A program made the position numbers and the translations under genes. A stretch of DNA of 64,000 nt from Actinoplanes oblitus (GTDB lineage: Bacteria; Actinomycetota; Actinomycetes; Mycobacteriales; Micromonosporaceae): assembly GCF_030252345.1 (NCBI RefSeq), contig NZ_CP126980.1, positions 6,649,501 through 6,713,500 on the forward strand. The letters run 5' to 3'. Positions 50,669 to 58,982 of this stretch are shown here, piece by piece. Below the pieces are notes generated by a model that was not told the origin of the DNA, searched no databases, and saw only the letters and a program-made list of their open reading frames with translations. Position 1 is the stretch's first letter. The number at the start of each line of letters is the position of its first letter.

Positions 50669-51292
50669 TCAGATGATCGAGTAACCGGCCGGGAGGGGAT
50701 CCCGGCCGGTCAGGGCCCGGAGCAGCCGGACGCTGTCGCCCACCCCGATCGCCGTCCGGGTGGCCAGGGTGACCGCCTCGGCAACCGTCTCGATCGGCGG
50801 CTCGAACGGCCGGCCGGCCGCCGCCGCGGCGTCCAGACCGTGCACGACCAGCTCGAACGTGCGGGTCGGGATCCAGTCCCGGACCCGCATCCCGCCCACC
50901 GGGGTGATCACCAGATCGTCGTCGTTGACCCGGGACAGCGCCTCGGTGGCCCCGCCGATCAACGCGCTGACCTCGGCGGCGAGGTCCGCACCGAAATGCT
51001 CCGCGGTGGCCCGGGCGTCGTCCGAGGCGGCGGCGCTCGCGGCGGCCAGCAGCTCCGGCGGGGCGGAACGGGCGAAGGCGAAGTAGCCCTCCGGCGTCGC
51101 CACGTCGGCGTGCGGCGCCCGGGTCGCGAGGACCTCCGGTACCTGGCGCAACGCCGAGCTCACCGTGTGACCGAGCAGCTCACGCAGCGTCCACTCGCCG
51201 AGGGCGGGCTCGTCCAGACGCTCCGGGGGCAGGCTCGCGACCAGTCCGGCGTACGCGATGGCGGCGGATCGGAAGGTGCGGCGGAAATCCAT
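50669..51292 (-). CDS. DinB/maleylpyruvate-isomerase-like protein (MDMPI N-terminal domain)
   Basis: 207 residues. Four-helix DinB fold: FRSAAIAYAGLVASLP, EPALGEWTLRELLGHTVSSALRQ (metal-His position GH) and RDWIPTRTFELVVHGLDAAAAAG (HG-D with conserved His). This is the actinobacterial mycothiol-dependent maleylpyruvate isomerase-like family; individual members often act as unknown thiol-dependent transferases. ATG 51292. It starts one base after the stop of the WapI-like gene (51294), so the two are translationally linked. Confidence 0.88.
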   Translation of the reverse strand: MDFRRTFRSAAIAYAGLVASLPPERLDEPALGEWTLRELLGHTVSSALRQVPEVLATRAPHADVATPEGYFAFARSAPPELLAAASAAASDDARATAEHFGADLAAEVSALIGGATEALSRVNDDDLVITPVGGMRVRDWIPTRTFELVVHGLDAAAAAGRPFEPPIETVAEAVTLATRTAIGVGDSVRLLRALTGRDPLPAGYSII

Positions 51293-51293
51293 C

Positions 51294-51749
51294 TCACCAA
51301 TCTGCCAGATCCGCGCGGGGCGGGAAGGCGGCGATCTCGGCGGTCCAGGCGCCGGCCGCCCGGTGCAGGGCGTCGGCGGTGACCTCCAGCCGGATCCGGT
51401 GCACCCGGCCCGGGCCGGTGCCGGGCAGCCAGGGCGGCAGGTTCTCGTGCGAGAACGACACCTCGAGGAGGTGCAGCCCGGGCTCGCCGGGCAACTCCCG
51501 GAACGCCACGTTCGGCTCGATGAACTCCAACTCGTCGGCGTCCACCCGGCGATGCAGCCAGTTGGCCAGCTCGATCGTCTCGGCGACGGTCAGGCACGGG
51601 CTCTCCGCCTGCCAGACGTGCCCGTGGTGATCGGCCGCCGCCACCGACACCACCAGCCAGTCCTCGGTCGGGTCACCCGGCTCCGCGTCGAACTCGTAGC
51701 GCAGCGGGCGCATCCGCAGCCAGCCGCCGTCCTCCGAAGCGATCTCCAC
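51294..51749 (-). CDS. WapI-like small protein
   Basis: 151 residues. Pattern GGWLRMRPLRYEFDAEPGDPTEDWLVVSVAAADHHGHVWQAESPCLTVAETIELANWL followed by EFIEPNVAFRE and LEVSFSHENLPPW resembles the WapI-type immunity family (protection against contact-dependent toxins). No toxin gene is nearby, so an orphan immunity gene or a non-immunity relative is possible. GTG 51749 is preferred; TTG 51773 is a longer option. One base upstream of the DinB-fold gene. Confidence 0.65.
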   Translation of the reverse strand: MEIASEDGGWLRMRPLRYEFDAEPGDPTEDWLVVSVAAADHHGHVWQAESPCLTVAETIELANWLHRRVDADELEFIEPNVAFRELPGEPGLHLLEVSFSHENLPPWLPGTGPGRVHRIRLEVTADALHRAAGAWTAEIAAFPPRADLADW

Positions 51750-51795
51750 AACACCATTCTCCCGATCATCCAAGATCGGCGGGTAGCCTTCGGCG

Positions 51796-52401
51796 GTGCT
51801 TGCTCCCCTCCCGCTGCTTCCGCTGCCCCCGGGCGACTTCGACGCCTACCTGTTCGACTGCGACGGCACCATCACCGACTCCATGCCGGTGCACTATCGC
51901 GCCTGGCAGGACGCCCTCGCCGAGTGGGCGTGCGAGTTCCCGGAGGAGCTGTTCTACGCCTGGGGCGGCCGTCCGGTCGCCGACATCGTGGCCGAGCTGA
52001 ACGCGCGGCAGGGCCTGACGATGCCGGTGGCGGCGGTGGCCGCGCGGCAGGAGGAGCTGTTCCGCGCCGGGCTGGGCACGATGCGCGCGGTGCCCGGCGT
52101 TCTGGAGCACATCCACGAGGCGCATCAGCGGGTGCCGTTCGCCGTGGTCTCCGGCAGCACCCGGGAGGCAGTGGTCACCTCGCTCGACGCGCTCGGGCTG
52201 CTCGGCCACTTCCCGGTGCTCGTCTGCGCCGGCGACTACGAGAAGCCCAAGCCGCACCCGGAGCCGTACCTGATGGGCGCCCGGTTGCTCGGCGTCGACC
52301 CGGCGCGATGCCTGGTCTTCGAGGACACCGAGCTGGGCGTGCGGGCCGCCGAGGCGGCCGGGATGGCTTGCGTACGGGTGCCACCCCCGTGGGAACGCTG
52401 A
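51796..52401 (+). CDS. HAD superfamily phosphatase, beta-phosphoglucomutase-like
   Basis: 201 residues. HAD motif I FDAYLFDCDGTITDS (nucleophile Asp), cap helices, motif II VVSGSTRE, motif III KPKPHPEPYL (Lys) and motif IV VFEDTELGVRAAEAAGM. Member of the phosphoglucomutase/phosphatase subgroup. Substrate not determinable. GTG 51796 without strong ribosome-binding site. Divergent from the WapI-like gene with 46 bp between starts. Confidence 0.92.
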   Translation: MLAPLPLLPLPPGDFDAYLFDCDGTITDSMPVHYRAWQDALAEWACEFPEELFYAWGGRPVADIVAELNARQGLTMPVAAVAARQEELFRAGLGTMRAVPGVLEHIHEAHQRVPFAVVSGSTREAVVTSLDALGLLGHFPVLVCAGDYEKPKPHPEPYLMGARLLGVDPARCLVFEDTELGVRAAEAAGMACVRVPPPWER

Positions 52402-52569
52402 CCACTCTTCCAGGGCGCCGTCCCGGTTCGCCCTCCCCGCCGCTGGTCACCCGCACCCTGGTCGGCGGCCCTGGCGCTCCCCGCCGTTGGTCACCGGCAC
52501 CCTAGCCGGTGGCTCCGGCAGCGGCTCCCTCTCGTCGATGTCACCCGCACGATCGTTAAGGTCATCTCC

Positions 52570-53190
52570 ATGACGATCGGTGACTTCCAGCAGATCCCGC
52601 CCACCACCCTCGCCGACGTGCTCGGCCGCGACCAGGTGATGGGCATCGGCATCCGGCCGCTCTGGACGCCGGTCCCCCGGGTGGCCGGGCCGGCCTTCAC
52701 GGTCCGCTGCGTCCCCGGCGACAACCTGATGCTGCACGCCGCCATCTACCGCGCCGCCCCCGGCTCGGTGATCGTCGTCGAGTCCGGCGACCTCGACTAC
52801 GCGCTGGCCGGCGGCAACGTCTGCGCCGTCGCCCACCGCCGGGGTGTCGCCGCCTTCGTGCTGGACGGGCTGATCCGCGACCTGGGCGAGGTCCGCGAGG
52901 ACGGCTTCCCGGTCTTCGCCCGAGGCGTCATCCCGATCCCCGGCACCAAGTCGAAGCTCGGCTCCCACAACGAGCCGGTCACCTGCGGCGGCGTCACCGT
53001 CCGCCCGGGCGACATCGTGGTGGCCGACGAGGAGGGCGTCGTCGTGGTGCCCGCCGACCGGCAGGCGTCGGTGCTGACCGCCGCCCAGGCCAAGCTGGCC
53101 AAGGAGTCCGCCGAAACCCTCGACGACTGGCAGGAAGCCCACCGCGCCCGCATCGAGATCACCCTGGCCGAGCAGGGCTTCCCCGGCTGA
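52570..53190 (+). CDS. RraA-like aldolase family protein
   Basis: 206 residues. RraA/4-carboxy-4-hydroxy-2-oxoadipate aldolase fold: TTLADVLGRDQVMG, PAFTVRCVPGDNLMLHAA, GSVIVVESGDLDYALAGGNVCAVAHRRGVAAFVLDGLIRDL (G-GN/LDGxxRD motifs) and VRPGDIVVADEEGVVVVP. Could cleave 4-hydroxy-4-methyl/carboxy-2-oxoglutarate or decarboxylate oxaloacetate. ATG 52570. Followed directly by palindrome array 2. Confidence 0.92.
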   Translation: MTIGDFQQIPPTTLADVLGRDQVMGIGIRPLWTPVPRVAGPAFTVRCVPGDNLMLHAAIYRAAPGSVIVVESGDLDYALAGGNVCAVAHRRGVAAFVLDGLIRDLGEVREDGFPVFARGVIPIPGTKSKLGSHNEPVTCGGVTVRPGDIVVADEEGVVVVPADRQASVLTAAQAKLAKESAETLDDWQEAHRARIEITLAEQGFPG

Positions 53191-53213
53191 CCCCCACCGC
53201 GACCTCCCTGCCC

Positions 53214-53889
53214 GGCTGGTCGTGACGGCCCTGTCCGAGCCCCGGACACCACCGTGAGTGCCAGCCCGACAACCCGGCTGGGCGTGACGGTCCCATCCGG
53301 GGCCCGGACACCACCGTGAGCACCAGCCCCCGGCTACCGGCTGGTCGTGACAGTCCCCTCCCAGCGCGGGACACCACCGTGAGCACCAGCCACAGAACCC
53401 GGCTGGGCGTGACGGTCCCATCCGGGGCCGGGACACCACCGTGACTGCCAGCCCCCGGCTACCGGCTGGGCGGGACGGTCGTGTCCGGGGGCGGGACACC
53501 ACCGTGACTGCCAGCCCGAGAACCCGGCTGGGCGTGACAGTCCCATCCGGGGCCGGGACACCACCGTGACTGCCAGCCCCAGAACCCGGCTGGGCGTGAC
53601 AGTCCCATCCGGGGCCGGGACACCACCGTGACTGCCAGCCCCAGAACCCGGCTGGGCGTGACAGTCCCATCCGGGGCCGGGACACCACCGTGACTGCCAG
53701 CCCCAGAACCCGGCTGGGCGTGACAGTCCCATCCGGGGCCGGGACACCACCGTGAGTGCCAGCCCCAGAACCCGGCTGGGCGGGACGGTCGTGTCCGGGG
53801 GCGGGACACCACCGTGAGTGCCAGCCCGCGGCTACCGGCTGGGCGGGGTGGTGCCGTCTGGGGCCGGGGTCACCAGGGCGGGTGGGGTC
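53214..53889. repeat. Array 2 of 53-bp palindromic repeats
   Basis: Ten full units start at 53214, 53276, 53339, 53401, 53464, 53526, 53588, 53650, 53712 and 53774; a degraded half lies from 53837. Spacing is 9-10 bp (period 62-63 bp). Units share the right arm CACCACCGTGAGCACCAGCC (or TGACTGCCAGCC variant) with array 1 and begin GGCTGG. Units 6-9 are almost identical with identical 9-bp spacers, implying recent tandem duplication. The left arm has drifted, so the stem is weaker than in array 1. It fills the gap between an RraA-like gene and the convergent DUF2804 gene. No gene is evident. Confidence 0.9.
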
Positions 53890-53898
53890 GCGGGATGG

Positions 53899-54879
53899 TT
53901 ACCAGCGGTTCCGGGCTTCCTCGGCCCAGCCGGTCAAGCCGTCGAGGTCGAGTTTGTGGCCGTCGGCGGTCCGCGCCCAGCCCGAGAACCGGCCGAAGCA
54001 CTGGTGCGTCTCGGAGGCCAGCACGCCCAGGTTCGTCCGGGCGACGCGCTCGTGGAACGGCTCGAACGTGACGTCGACGCCGGAACCGGTGATGCGCCAC
54101 GGCTTCAGCCAGTTCGCGCGGTCGTACTCCCAGCGCAGGTCGGCGCCGATCTTGTGCAGGCGGCCGTCCTCGAAGACCGCGTTCTCGGTGGTGCCGGTGC
54201 CGTCGGTCCACTTGCCGCCGAGCGTGACTGCCCGGTTCGCGTCGGCGCCGGCCGCCCAGTTCCAGGTGATCGAGTACGGCCACTTGCCCCGCCCGTGGTC
54301 GAGCGTCGCGTACGCGCCCTGGGCCGGGATCACGTGCTCGACGCCGTCGACGACGAGGCGGCCGTGCACCGGGCGGCCGACGTCCTTGACCGTGTACTGG
54401 AAGCGCTTGCGGCTCCAGGCGACCACCACGCCCAGCGAGTCCCGGCCCTCGACCGCCGGCATGGTGAGGTCGACCTCGACGTTGCGAGCGCTGGCGCGGA
54501 CCGTCGTACCGTCGAAGGTCTGATCGATGTCGATGGTGAGGCCGCCGCCGGAGGCGACCACCTTCCCGGTGCCGCTGCGGTCCGGGAGGACCGCCCCGCG
54601 GGCCAGCGGGACCGTCGCGTCCACCGCGATCTCCTTGCCGCTGACCCGGTCGAGCAGGTAGAGGCTGTGCACGCCGGCATAGTCCAGATTCGACGCGACG
54701 ACCCCGAGGATGTGCGCCGGGGTGACCACGCCCCAGTACTCCCAGCGTTTGGTGCGGCCCCAGCCGCGCAGGTTCGCCCGGTGCAGCGGCTTGCGGCTCC
54801 AGCCGACGGCGGCCGGGTTGAGACGGCCGTCCGGCAGGCACAGGTCGACCGGCTCGGTGATCTGGATCTCGTGGGTCAC
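53899..54879 (-). CDS. DUF2804 family protein
   Basis: 326 residues. Typical DUF2804 run: LCLPDGRLNPAAVGWSRKPLHRANLRGWGRTKRWEYWGVVTPAHILGVVASNLDYA, WNWAAGADANRAVTLGGKWTDGTGTTENAVFEDGRLHKIG and a C-terminal CFGRFSGWARTADGHKLDLDGLTGWAEEARNRW. The family is of unknown biochemistry, beta-rich, sometimes compared with lipocalin-like folds. ATG 54879, no clear ribosome-binding site. Convergent with the RraA-like gene across palindrome array 2. Confidence 0.88.
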   Translation of the reverse strand: MTHEIQITEPVDLCLPDGRLNPAAVGWSRKPLHRANLRGWGRTKRWEYWGVVTPAHILGVVASNLDYAGVHSLYLLDRVSGKEIAVDATVPLARGAVLPDRSGTGKVVASGGGLTIDIDQTFDGTTVRASARNVEVDLTMPAVEGRDSLGVVVAWSRKRFQYTVKDVGRPVHGRLVVDGVEHVIPAQGAYATLDHGRGKWPYSITWNWAAGADANRAVTLGGKWTDGTGTTENAVFEDGRLHKIGADLRWEYDRANWLKPWRITGSGVDVTFEPFHERVARTNLGVLASETHQCFGRFSGWARTADGHKLDLDGLTGWAEEARNRW

Positions 54880-55210
54880 GGGCGCAGGTTACCGCCGGGT
54901 CACCCCGTCGTCGCGCGTCGGGTAGTCATCTGACAATGACCGCCCAGCTTATCCGGAAATATCGATGCCAAACGCGGTTCGGGTGCCAGCGCCACACTGC
55001 CGGGAGACGAGGTGCGCAGGAGGCAGCCGGCCGCGAAGCGAGACGCCGCCAAGCGCCGGCCACCCGACCGGCTGCCGGTGCGGGAAGCCCGCGACGAAGC
55101 GACGACCGGCACCGTTCCCGCGCGGCCGCGTTCGATCCGCTGGATCACTTCCGTTGATACGCCCGGGGCACCGGCCTACCGTCGACTCAGTCCCCAAAGG
55201 AGGCGATCGC
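54880..55210. other. Leader region of the aldehyde dehydrogenase gene
   Basis: 331 bp between divergent genes. Codon use here does not support extending the aldehyde dehydrogenase gene upstream to 54965. AT-rich CCGGAAATATCGATG around 54955-54970 could be a promoter. AAAGGAGG at 55197-55204 is the ribosome-binding site of the next gene. Nothing else stands out. Confidence 0.5.
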
Positions 55211-56671
55211 GTGTTCCTCGACGAGAAGATCTGGACCGGCAACATCTTCCTGGGCGGCGGCTGGCAACCCGGGCGTGCCGAGGGGTTCGACGTGATCGAA
55301 CCCGCCACCGGCAACGTGCTGGCCCGCAGCGGCCGGGCCGACGCCGCGGACGTCGCCGAGGCCGCCGCGGTGGCCGCCGACGCGCAGCGGTACTGGGCCA
55401 CCACCCCGCACCCGCGCCGGGCCGCCGTGCTGCGCCGGGCCGCCGCGCTCTGGGCCGAGCACGCCGAGGAGATCTCCTGGTGGAACGTGCGGGAGGTGGG
55501 CGCCATCCCGGCGATGGCCGGCTTCGCGCTGCACGTCGCCGAGCAGGAGTGCTACGAGGCCGCCGCGCTGCCCAGCCTGCCGTACGGCGAGTTGCTCCCC
55601 AGCGAGGAACCCCGCCTGTCGATGTCCCGCCGGGTGCCGGCCGGTGTGGTGGCGGTGATCGCCCCGTTCAACGTGCCGATCATCCTGGCCATCCGCTCGG
55701 TCGCGCCGGCCCTCGCCCTCGGCAACGCGGTGATCCTCAAGCCGGACCCGCGCACCGCCGTCACCGGCGGCGTCACCCTGGCCCGGATCTTCGAGGAGGC
55801 CGGCCTGCCGGAGGGCCTGCTCCAGGTGCTGCCCGGCGGCCCGGACGTGGGCGAGGCCCTGGTCACCCACCCGTTGGTCCGGGTCATCTCGTTCACCGGC
55901 TCGACCCGGGCCGGCCGCCGGGTCGGCGCGCTCGCCGGCGAGCACCTCAAACGCGCCCACCTGGAGCTCGGCGGCAACTCCGCGATGATCGTCCTGGACG
56001 ACGCGGACGTGGACCAGGCGGTGGCCGCGGCGTCCTTCGGGTCGTACTTCCACCAGGGCCAGATCTGCATGACCACCGGACGGCACCTGGTGCACGAGCG
56101 GCTCTACGACGACTTCGTCGAGCGGCTCGCGGCGAAAGCGGCAGCACTCCCGGTCGGCGACCCGGCCCGCCAGCAGGTGGTGCTCGGCCCGATCATCGAC
56201 GCCGGCCAGCGCGACAAGATCCACGGCGTGGTCACCGACTCGGCGTCGGCCGGCGCGCGGATCGCGGCCGGCGGCACCTACCACGACCTGTTCTACTCGG
56301 CGACGGTCCTCGCCGACGTCGCGGACAACACGCCGGCGTTCACCGAGGAGATCTTCGGCCCGGTCGCGCCGGTCCTGCGGTTCACCGACCCGGCCGAGGC
56401 GGTCCGGCTCGCCACCGCCTCCGAATACGGCCTGTCACTGGGCATCATCACCCGGGACGTGATGAAGGGGCTGGCCCTCGCCGACCGGATCCCGACCGGC
56501 ATCGTGCACATCAACGACCAGACCGTCGGCGACGAGGCGAACAGCCCGTTCGGCGGTGTCGCGGCGTCCGGCACCGGCTCCCGCTTCGGCGGTGCCGCCG
56601 CCAACATCGAGGCCTTCACCGAAACCCGCTGGGTGACGGTCCGCGACCAGCCCCCGTCCTACCCGTTCTGA
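55211..56671 (+). CDS. NAD(P)-dependent aldehyde dehydrogenase, benzaldehyde-dehydrogenase-like
   Basis: 486 residues. ALDH superfamily: VAVIAPFNVPIILAIRSVAPALALGNAVILKPDP, ISFTGSTRAGRRVG, HLELGGNSAMIVLDDAD (catalytic Glu) and QGQICMTTGRHLVHERLYDDF (catalytic Cys, about 285). MTTGRH after the Cys and the final INDQTVGDEANSPFGGVAASGTGSRFGG resemble benzaldehyde/aromatic aldehyde dehydrogenases. GTG 55211 after AAAGGAGG. No aromatic pathway genes are adjacent. Confidence 0.94.
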   Translation: MFLDEKIWTGNIFLGGGWQPGRAEGFDVIEPATGNVLARSGRADAADVAEAAAVAADAQRYWATTPHPRRAAVLRRAAALWAEHAEEISWWNVREVGAIPAMAGFALHVAEQECYEAAALPSLPYGELLPSEEPRLSMSRRVPAGVVAVIAPFNVPIILAIRSVAPALALGNAVILKPDPRTAVTGGVTLARIFEEAGLPEGLLQVLPGGPDVGEALVTHPLVRVISFTGSTRAGRRVGALAGEHLKRAHLELGGNSAMIVLDDADVDQAVAAASFGSYFHQGQICMTTGRHLVHERLYDDFVERLAAKAAALPVGDPARQQVVLGPIIDAGQRDKIHGVVTDSASAGARIAAGGTYHDLFYSATVLADVADNTPAFTEEIFGPVAPVLRFTDPAEAVRLATASEYGLSLGIITRDVMKGLALADRIPTGIVHINDQTVGDEANSPFGGVAASGTGSRFGGAAANIEAFTETRWVTVRDQPPSYPF

Positions 56672-57111
56672 ACGAGCACCCCGCACCAGCCTGAGAACCT
56701 GGTTTCGGGCTCGTTACCATCCGCCCGGAACGCTTGCTATCCATACATCCTCATCAATAATGGGCGCCATGACAGGAGCCGACAGAGGGGGCCACGGCAC
56801 GCATTCCCACCCCGCGGCCCAGCCCCGCCCACCCGATGTCCGACCGCCGGCCGGGCAGGTGGCGCCATGACCCAGGTGGCCCACCCAGCCCGGACCCGGC
56901 CTTCCCCAGCCGGCGGCATCCGCCCGCCAGGCCGCCGAACCATGCGGTGGCCGAGCATCCCCCGCCCCTCCCACTCACACCATTTCCGGTACGCCCGGAG
57001 CCCCGTCCCGAGCCGCCTCCCGGGTATCCCGGCACCGGCCTCGGTCGCACCCCACGCCGCGCACCCCAGCCCCGCGGCCCCCACCCAGGCCGGCTCCGAT
57101 CCCGGCGGTCC

Positions 57112-57306
57112 CACGACTCCCGCCCCACCCGGCTCCGGACTCGGCAGCCCCACGACTGCCGCCGCACCCCACTCCGGACTCGGCGGCCCCACGACTACCG
57201 CCCCACCCCACTCGGGACTCGACGGCCCCACGACTGACACCCCACCCCGCTCCGGACTCGGCGTCCCCGCGGCTTCCGCCCCGTCCCGCTCCGGACTCGC
57301 CGGTCC
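57112..57306. repeat. 39-bp tandem repeat, five units
   Basis: Units begin at 57112, 57151, 57190, 57229 and 57268, each about CACGACT...CCGGACTCGGCGGCCC. Divergence of 15-30 percent between units indicates an older array. The period is a multiple of three. Confidence 0.85.
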
Positions 57307-57611
57307 CGCGGCTTCGGGCGTCCAGCCCGCCTGCTCAGCGACGTCCGGCCCCGCGCGCCGGCCCACCGGCCCGGCAGCGCCCGGCCTCTCGGCCGCCCCC
57401 GGCCGGCTGCCCTCCGGCTCCGCGAACCCCGCCCATGAGGCCTCCGCGTCCGCGGCGCCCCGCACGCTCGGCTCCGCCGAACTCCCGCCGGCCCGGACCG
57501 CCGACCGCACCGGACACCCGCCAAACGCGGCCGACCACCCCGGCACGGCCGGCTCCCCCGCCGCCCGGCCACCACCAGGCCGCCCCGCACGCACGTTCCG
57601 CCGTCGTCACG

Positions 57612-57797
57612 GCACGAGAACCGACGACCGGAACCAGCCGGGGCCTCGCGGCACGTCACGGACCCGGCGCGGGCACGAGACCGACGACCGAACCAGCCCG
57701 GGCCTCGCGGCGCGTCGCGGACCCCGGCGCTCGCACGGAACCGACGACCGGAACCAGCCAGGGCCTCGCGGCGCGTCGCGGGCTCCGGCGCGGGCGG
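57612..57797. repeat. 60-bp tandem repeat, three units
   Basis: CCGACGACCG anchors recur exactly 60 bp apart at 57621, 57681 and 57741, followed by GGAACCAGCC and GGGCCTCGCGGCRCGTC in each. The array is moderately conserved and unrelated to the 53-bp palindromes except for the CCAGCC element. Confidence 0.85.
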
Positions 57798-57920
57798 TGT
57801 TCGCGCCGCCCCGGGACACACCCGTGCGTCGCTGGTCGGTCCCGGCCGGGACCGCCTCGCGGGTTGGCTCGGGCGGGGTGGCTGCGGTTGGGGCGGCCCC
57901 AGGCCGTACCGAAAAGGGTG

Positions 57921-58394
57921 TCAAGGAAGCAGGTCGATGGCGGCCTGCCAGGTGAACGGGCGGCTGTCGGCCAGGCGGACGCCCGCGGTCCGGAGCACGG
58001 CGAGGTTGGCGGCGAAGGCCGGGTGTGCGGCCAGCTCGGGTTTGACGTGCACGGCGGCGACGATCGGGACATCGCCGCTCAGGTACTCGTTGAGCAGGCC
58101 GACGGCGAGGTTGTCGCTGACGCCGGTGGCCCACTTGTTGAGGGTGTTGAAGGTGGCCGGGGCGACCAGGACGGCGTCCGGGGCGAGGGCGGGCCACGGC
58201 TCGTCGGGCAGCGGCATCCGGTGCAGCAGCGGGCGGCCGGTACGCTCGGCGACGCCGTCGAGGAACGGCCAGCTCGCGGCGGCCGGCGTGGCCAGCACGG
58301 TGATCTGCCAGCGGGGCTGGAGCAGGTCGAGCAGGTCGCCGATCCGCCGCAGCGGGGTCGCCGCGCAGACCACCAGCAGCAATTGATCAGTCAC
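57921..58394 (-). CDS. Flavoprotein (CoaC/PPC decarboxylase-like fold)
   Basis: 157 residues. FMN-binding flavoprotein fold: LLLVVCAATPLRRIGDLLDLL, TVLATPAAASWPFLDG, DAVLVAPATFNTLNKWATGVSDNLAVGLLNEYL (PATxNTxNKxAxGxxDNL, typical of this family). The stand-alone domain is not fused to a synthetase, so it may decarboxylate peptidyl-Cys or be an unknown flavin enzyme. GTG 58394 with GCGGGG upstream. Divergent from the YggT gene. Confidence 0.88.
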   Translation of the reverse strand: MTDQLLLVVCAATPLRRIGDLLDLLQPRWQITVLATPAAASWPFLDGVAERTGRPLLHRMPLPDEPWPALAPDAVLVAPATFNTLNKWATGVSDNLAVGLLNEYLSGDVPIVAAVHVKPELAAHPAFAANLAVLRTAGVRLADSRPFTWQAAIDLLP

Positions 58395-58484
58395 ACCCCG
58401 CAGGCTAGTACTCAGCCGTTCTTCAGCTGGTTCACAACCAGGCGCGTCACAGTAGGACCACATCCCCCTACTCGGAGGTACGTG

Positions 58485-58757
58485 ATGGGTCTTCTCGGCA
58501 TCATCAGCCTGGCGCTGCTGATCGTGCAGTTCCTGCTGATCGCCCGCGCGGTGCTGGACTGGAGCGCGGTGCTGGCCGGCCCGGCGATGCCCGGCTCGTT
58601 CCGCTCCCGGCTGTCCGGCGGGGTGTTCGCGGTGACGGAGCCGATCCTGGCCCCGGTCCGCAAGCTGATCCCGCCGCTGCGGGCCGGCGGGGTGTCGATC
58701 GACTTGGCGTTCATCATCGTGTTCTTCGCCGTCACGATCCTGCGCAACCTGATCTGA
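58485..58757 (+). CDS. YggT family membrane protein
   Basis: 90 residues. Two hydrophobic segments (ISLALLIVQFLLIARAVLDW and SIDLAFIIVFFAVTILRNLI) flank the cytoplasmic GGVFAVTEPILAPVRKLIPPLRAGG, the usual YggT signature (TEPxLxPxRxxIPP). Family members act in cell-division or ion homeostasis contexts. ATG 58485 after CGGAGGT. Two hairpins follow. Confidence 0.93.
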   Translation: MGLLGIISLALLIVQFLLIARAVLDWSAVLAGPAMPGSFRSRLSGGVFAVTEPILAPVRKLIPPLRAGGVSIDLAFIIVFFAVTILRNLI

Positions 58758-58858
58758 CCCACTCGCGCCCACTCGGCCCTTGTCGGCCCGCGCCCACCCG
58801 ACCCGTGCCGGCCCGGCCGTATTCGGCCCGCCTGACCGGGGTCCACCTGAGCCGACGC

Positions 58859-58894
58859 GCCCGGGCTGCCTTAACCCCCTGAGGTAGCCCGGGC
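58859..58894 (+). terminator. Hairpin terminator after YggT gene
   Basis: GCCCGGGCTGCC (58859-58870) and GGTAGCCCGGGC (58883-58894) pair over 12 bp with one mismatch, loop 12 nt, about 100 bp after the stop. Confidence 0.65.
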
Positions 58895-58911
58895 CGTCTT
58901 ACCCCCGGACC

Positions 58912-58938
58912 GAGCCGCGCCCGACAGGTGCGCGGCTC
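58912..58938 (+). terminator. Second hairpin in the same gap
   Basis: GAGCCGCGC (58912-58920) and GCGCGGCTC (58930-58938), perfect 9-bp stem, 9-nt loop, 45 bp before the next gene. Confidence 0.5.
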
Positions 58939-58982
58939 GTTCACGTCTGGAGTCGCCGCACCCGTCCACATAGAGTCATCGA

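Larger units (their letters stand above)
56672..57920. other. 1.25-kb repeat-rich region without a convincing gene
   Basis: Long frames on both strands exist but have third-position GC near 75 percent or Pro/Ala/Gly-rich products made of the repeats. A low-GC patch (about 56735-56760) could be a promoter. Two arrays lie inside (57112-57306 and 57612-57797). TTTCCGGTACG at 56983-56993 and CCGTACCGAAAAGG at 57904-57917 are copies of the recurrent 3' motif. Confidence 0.55.

Noticed and set aside
51294..52401. Toxin-antitoxin pair (WapI-like and HAD genes)
   Set aside because: Genes are divergent and neither shows toxin features.
53214..53889. CRISPR array
   Set aside because: Same palindrome family; intervening 9-10 bp segments are identical in several copies.
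54965..55210. N-terminal extension of the aldehyde dehydrogenase
   Set aside because: GTG 55211 has AAAGGAGG; upstream sequence is not ALDH-like.
56737..57955. Pro/Ala/Gly-rich proteins in the 57-kb gap
   Set aside because: Composition comes from tandem repeats; frames on both strands; third-position GC about 75 percent.
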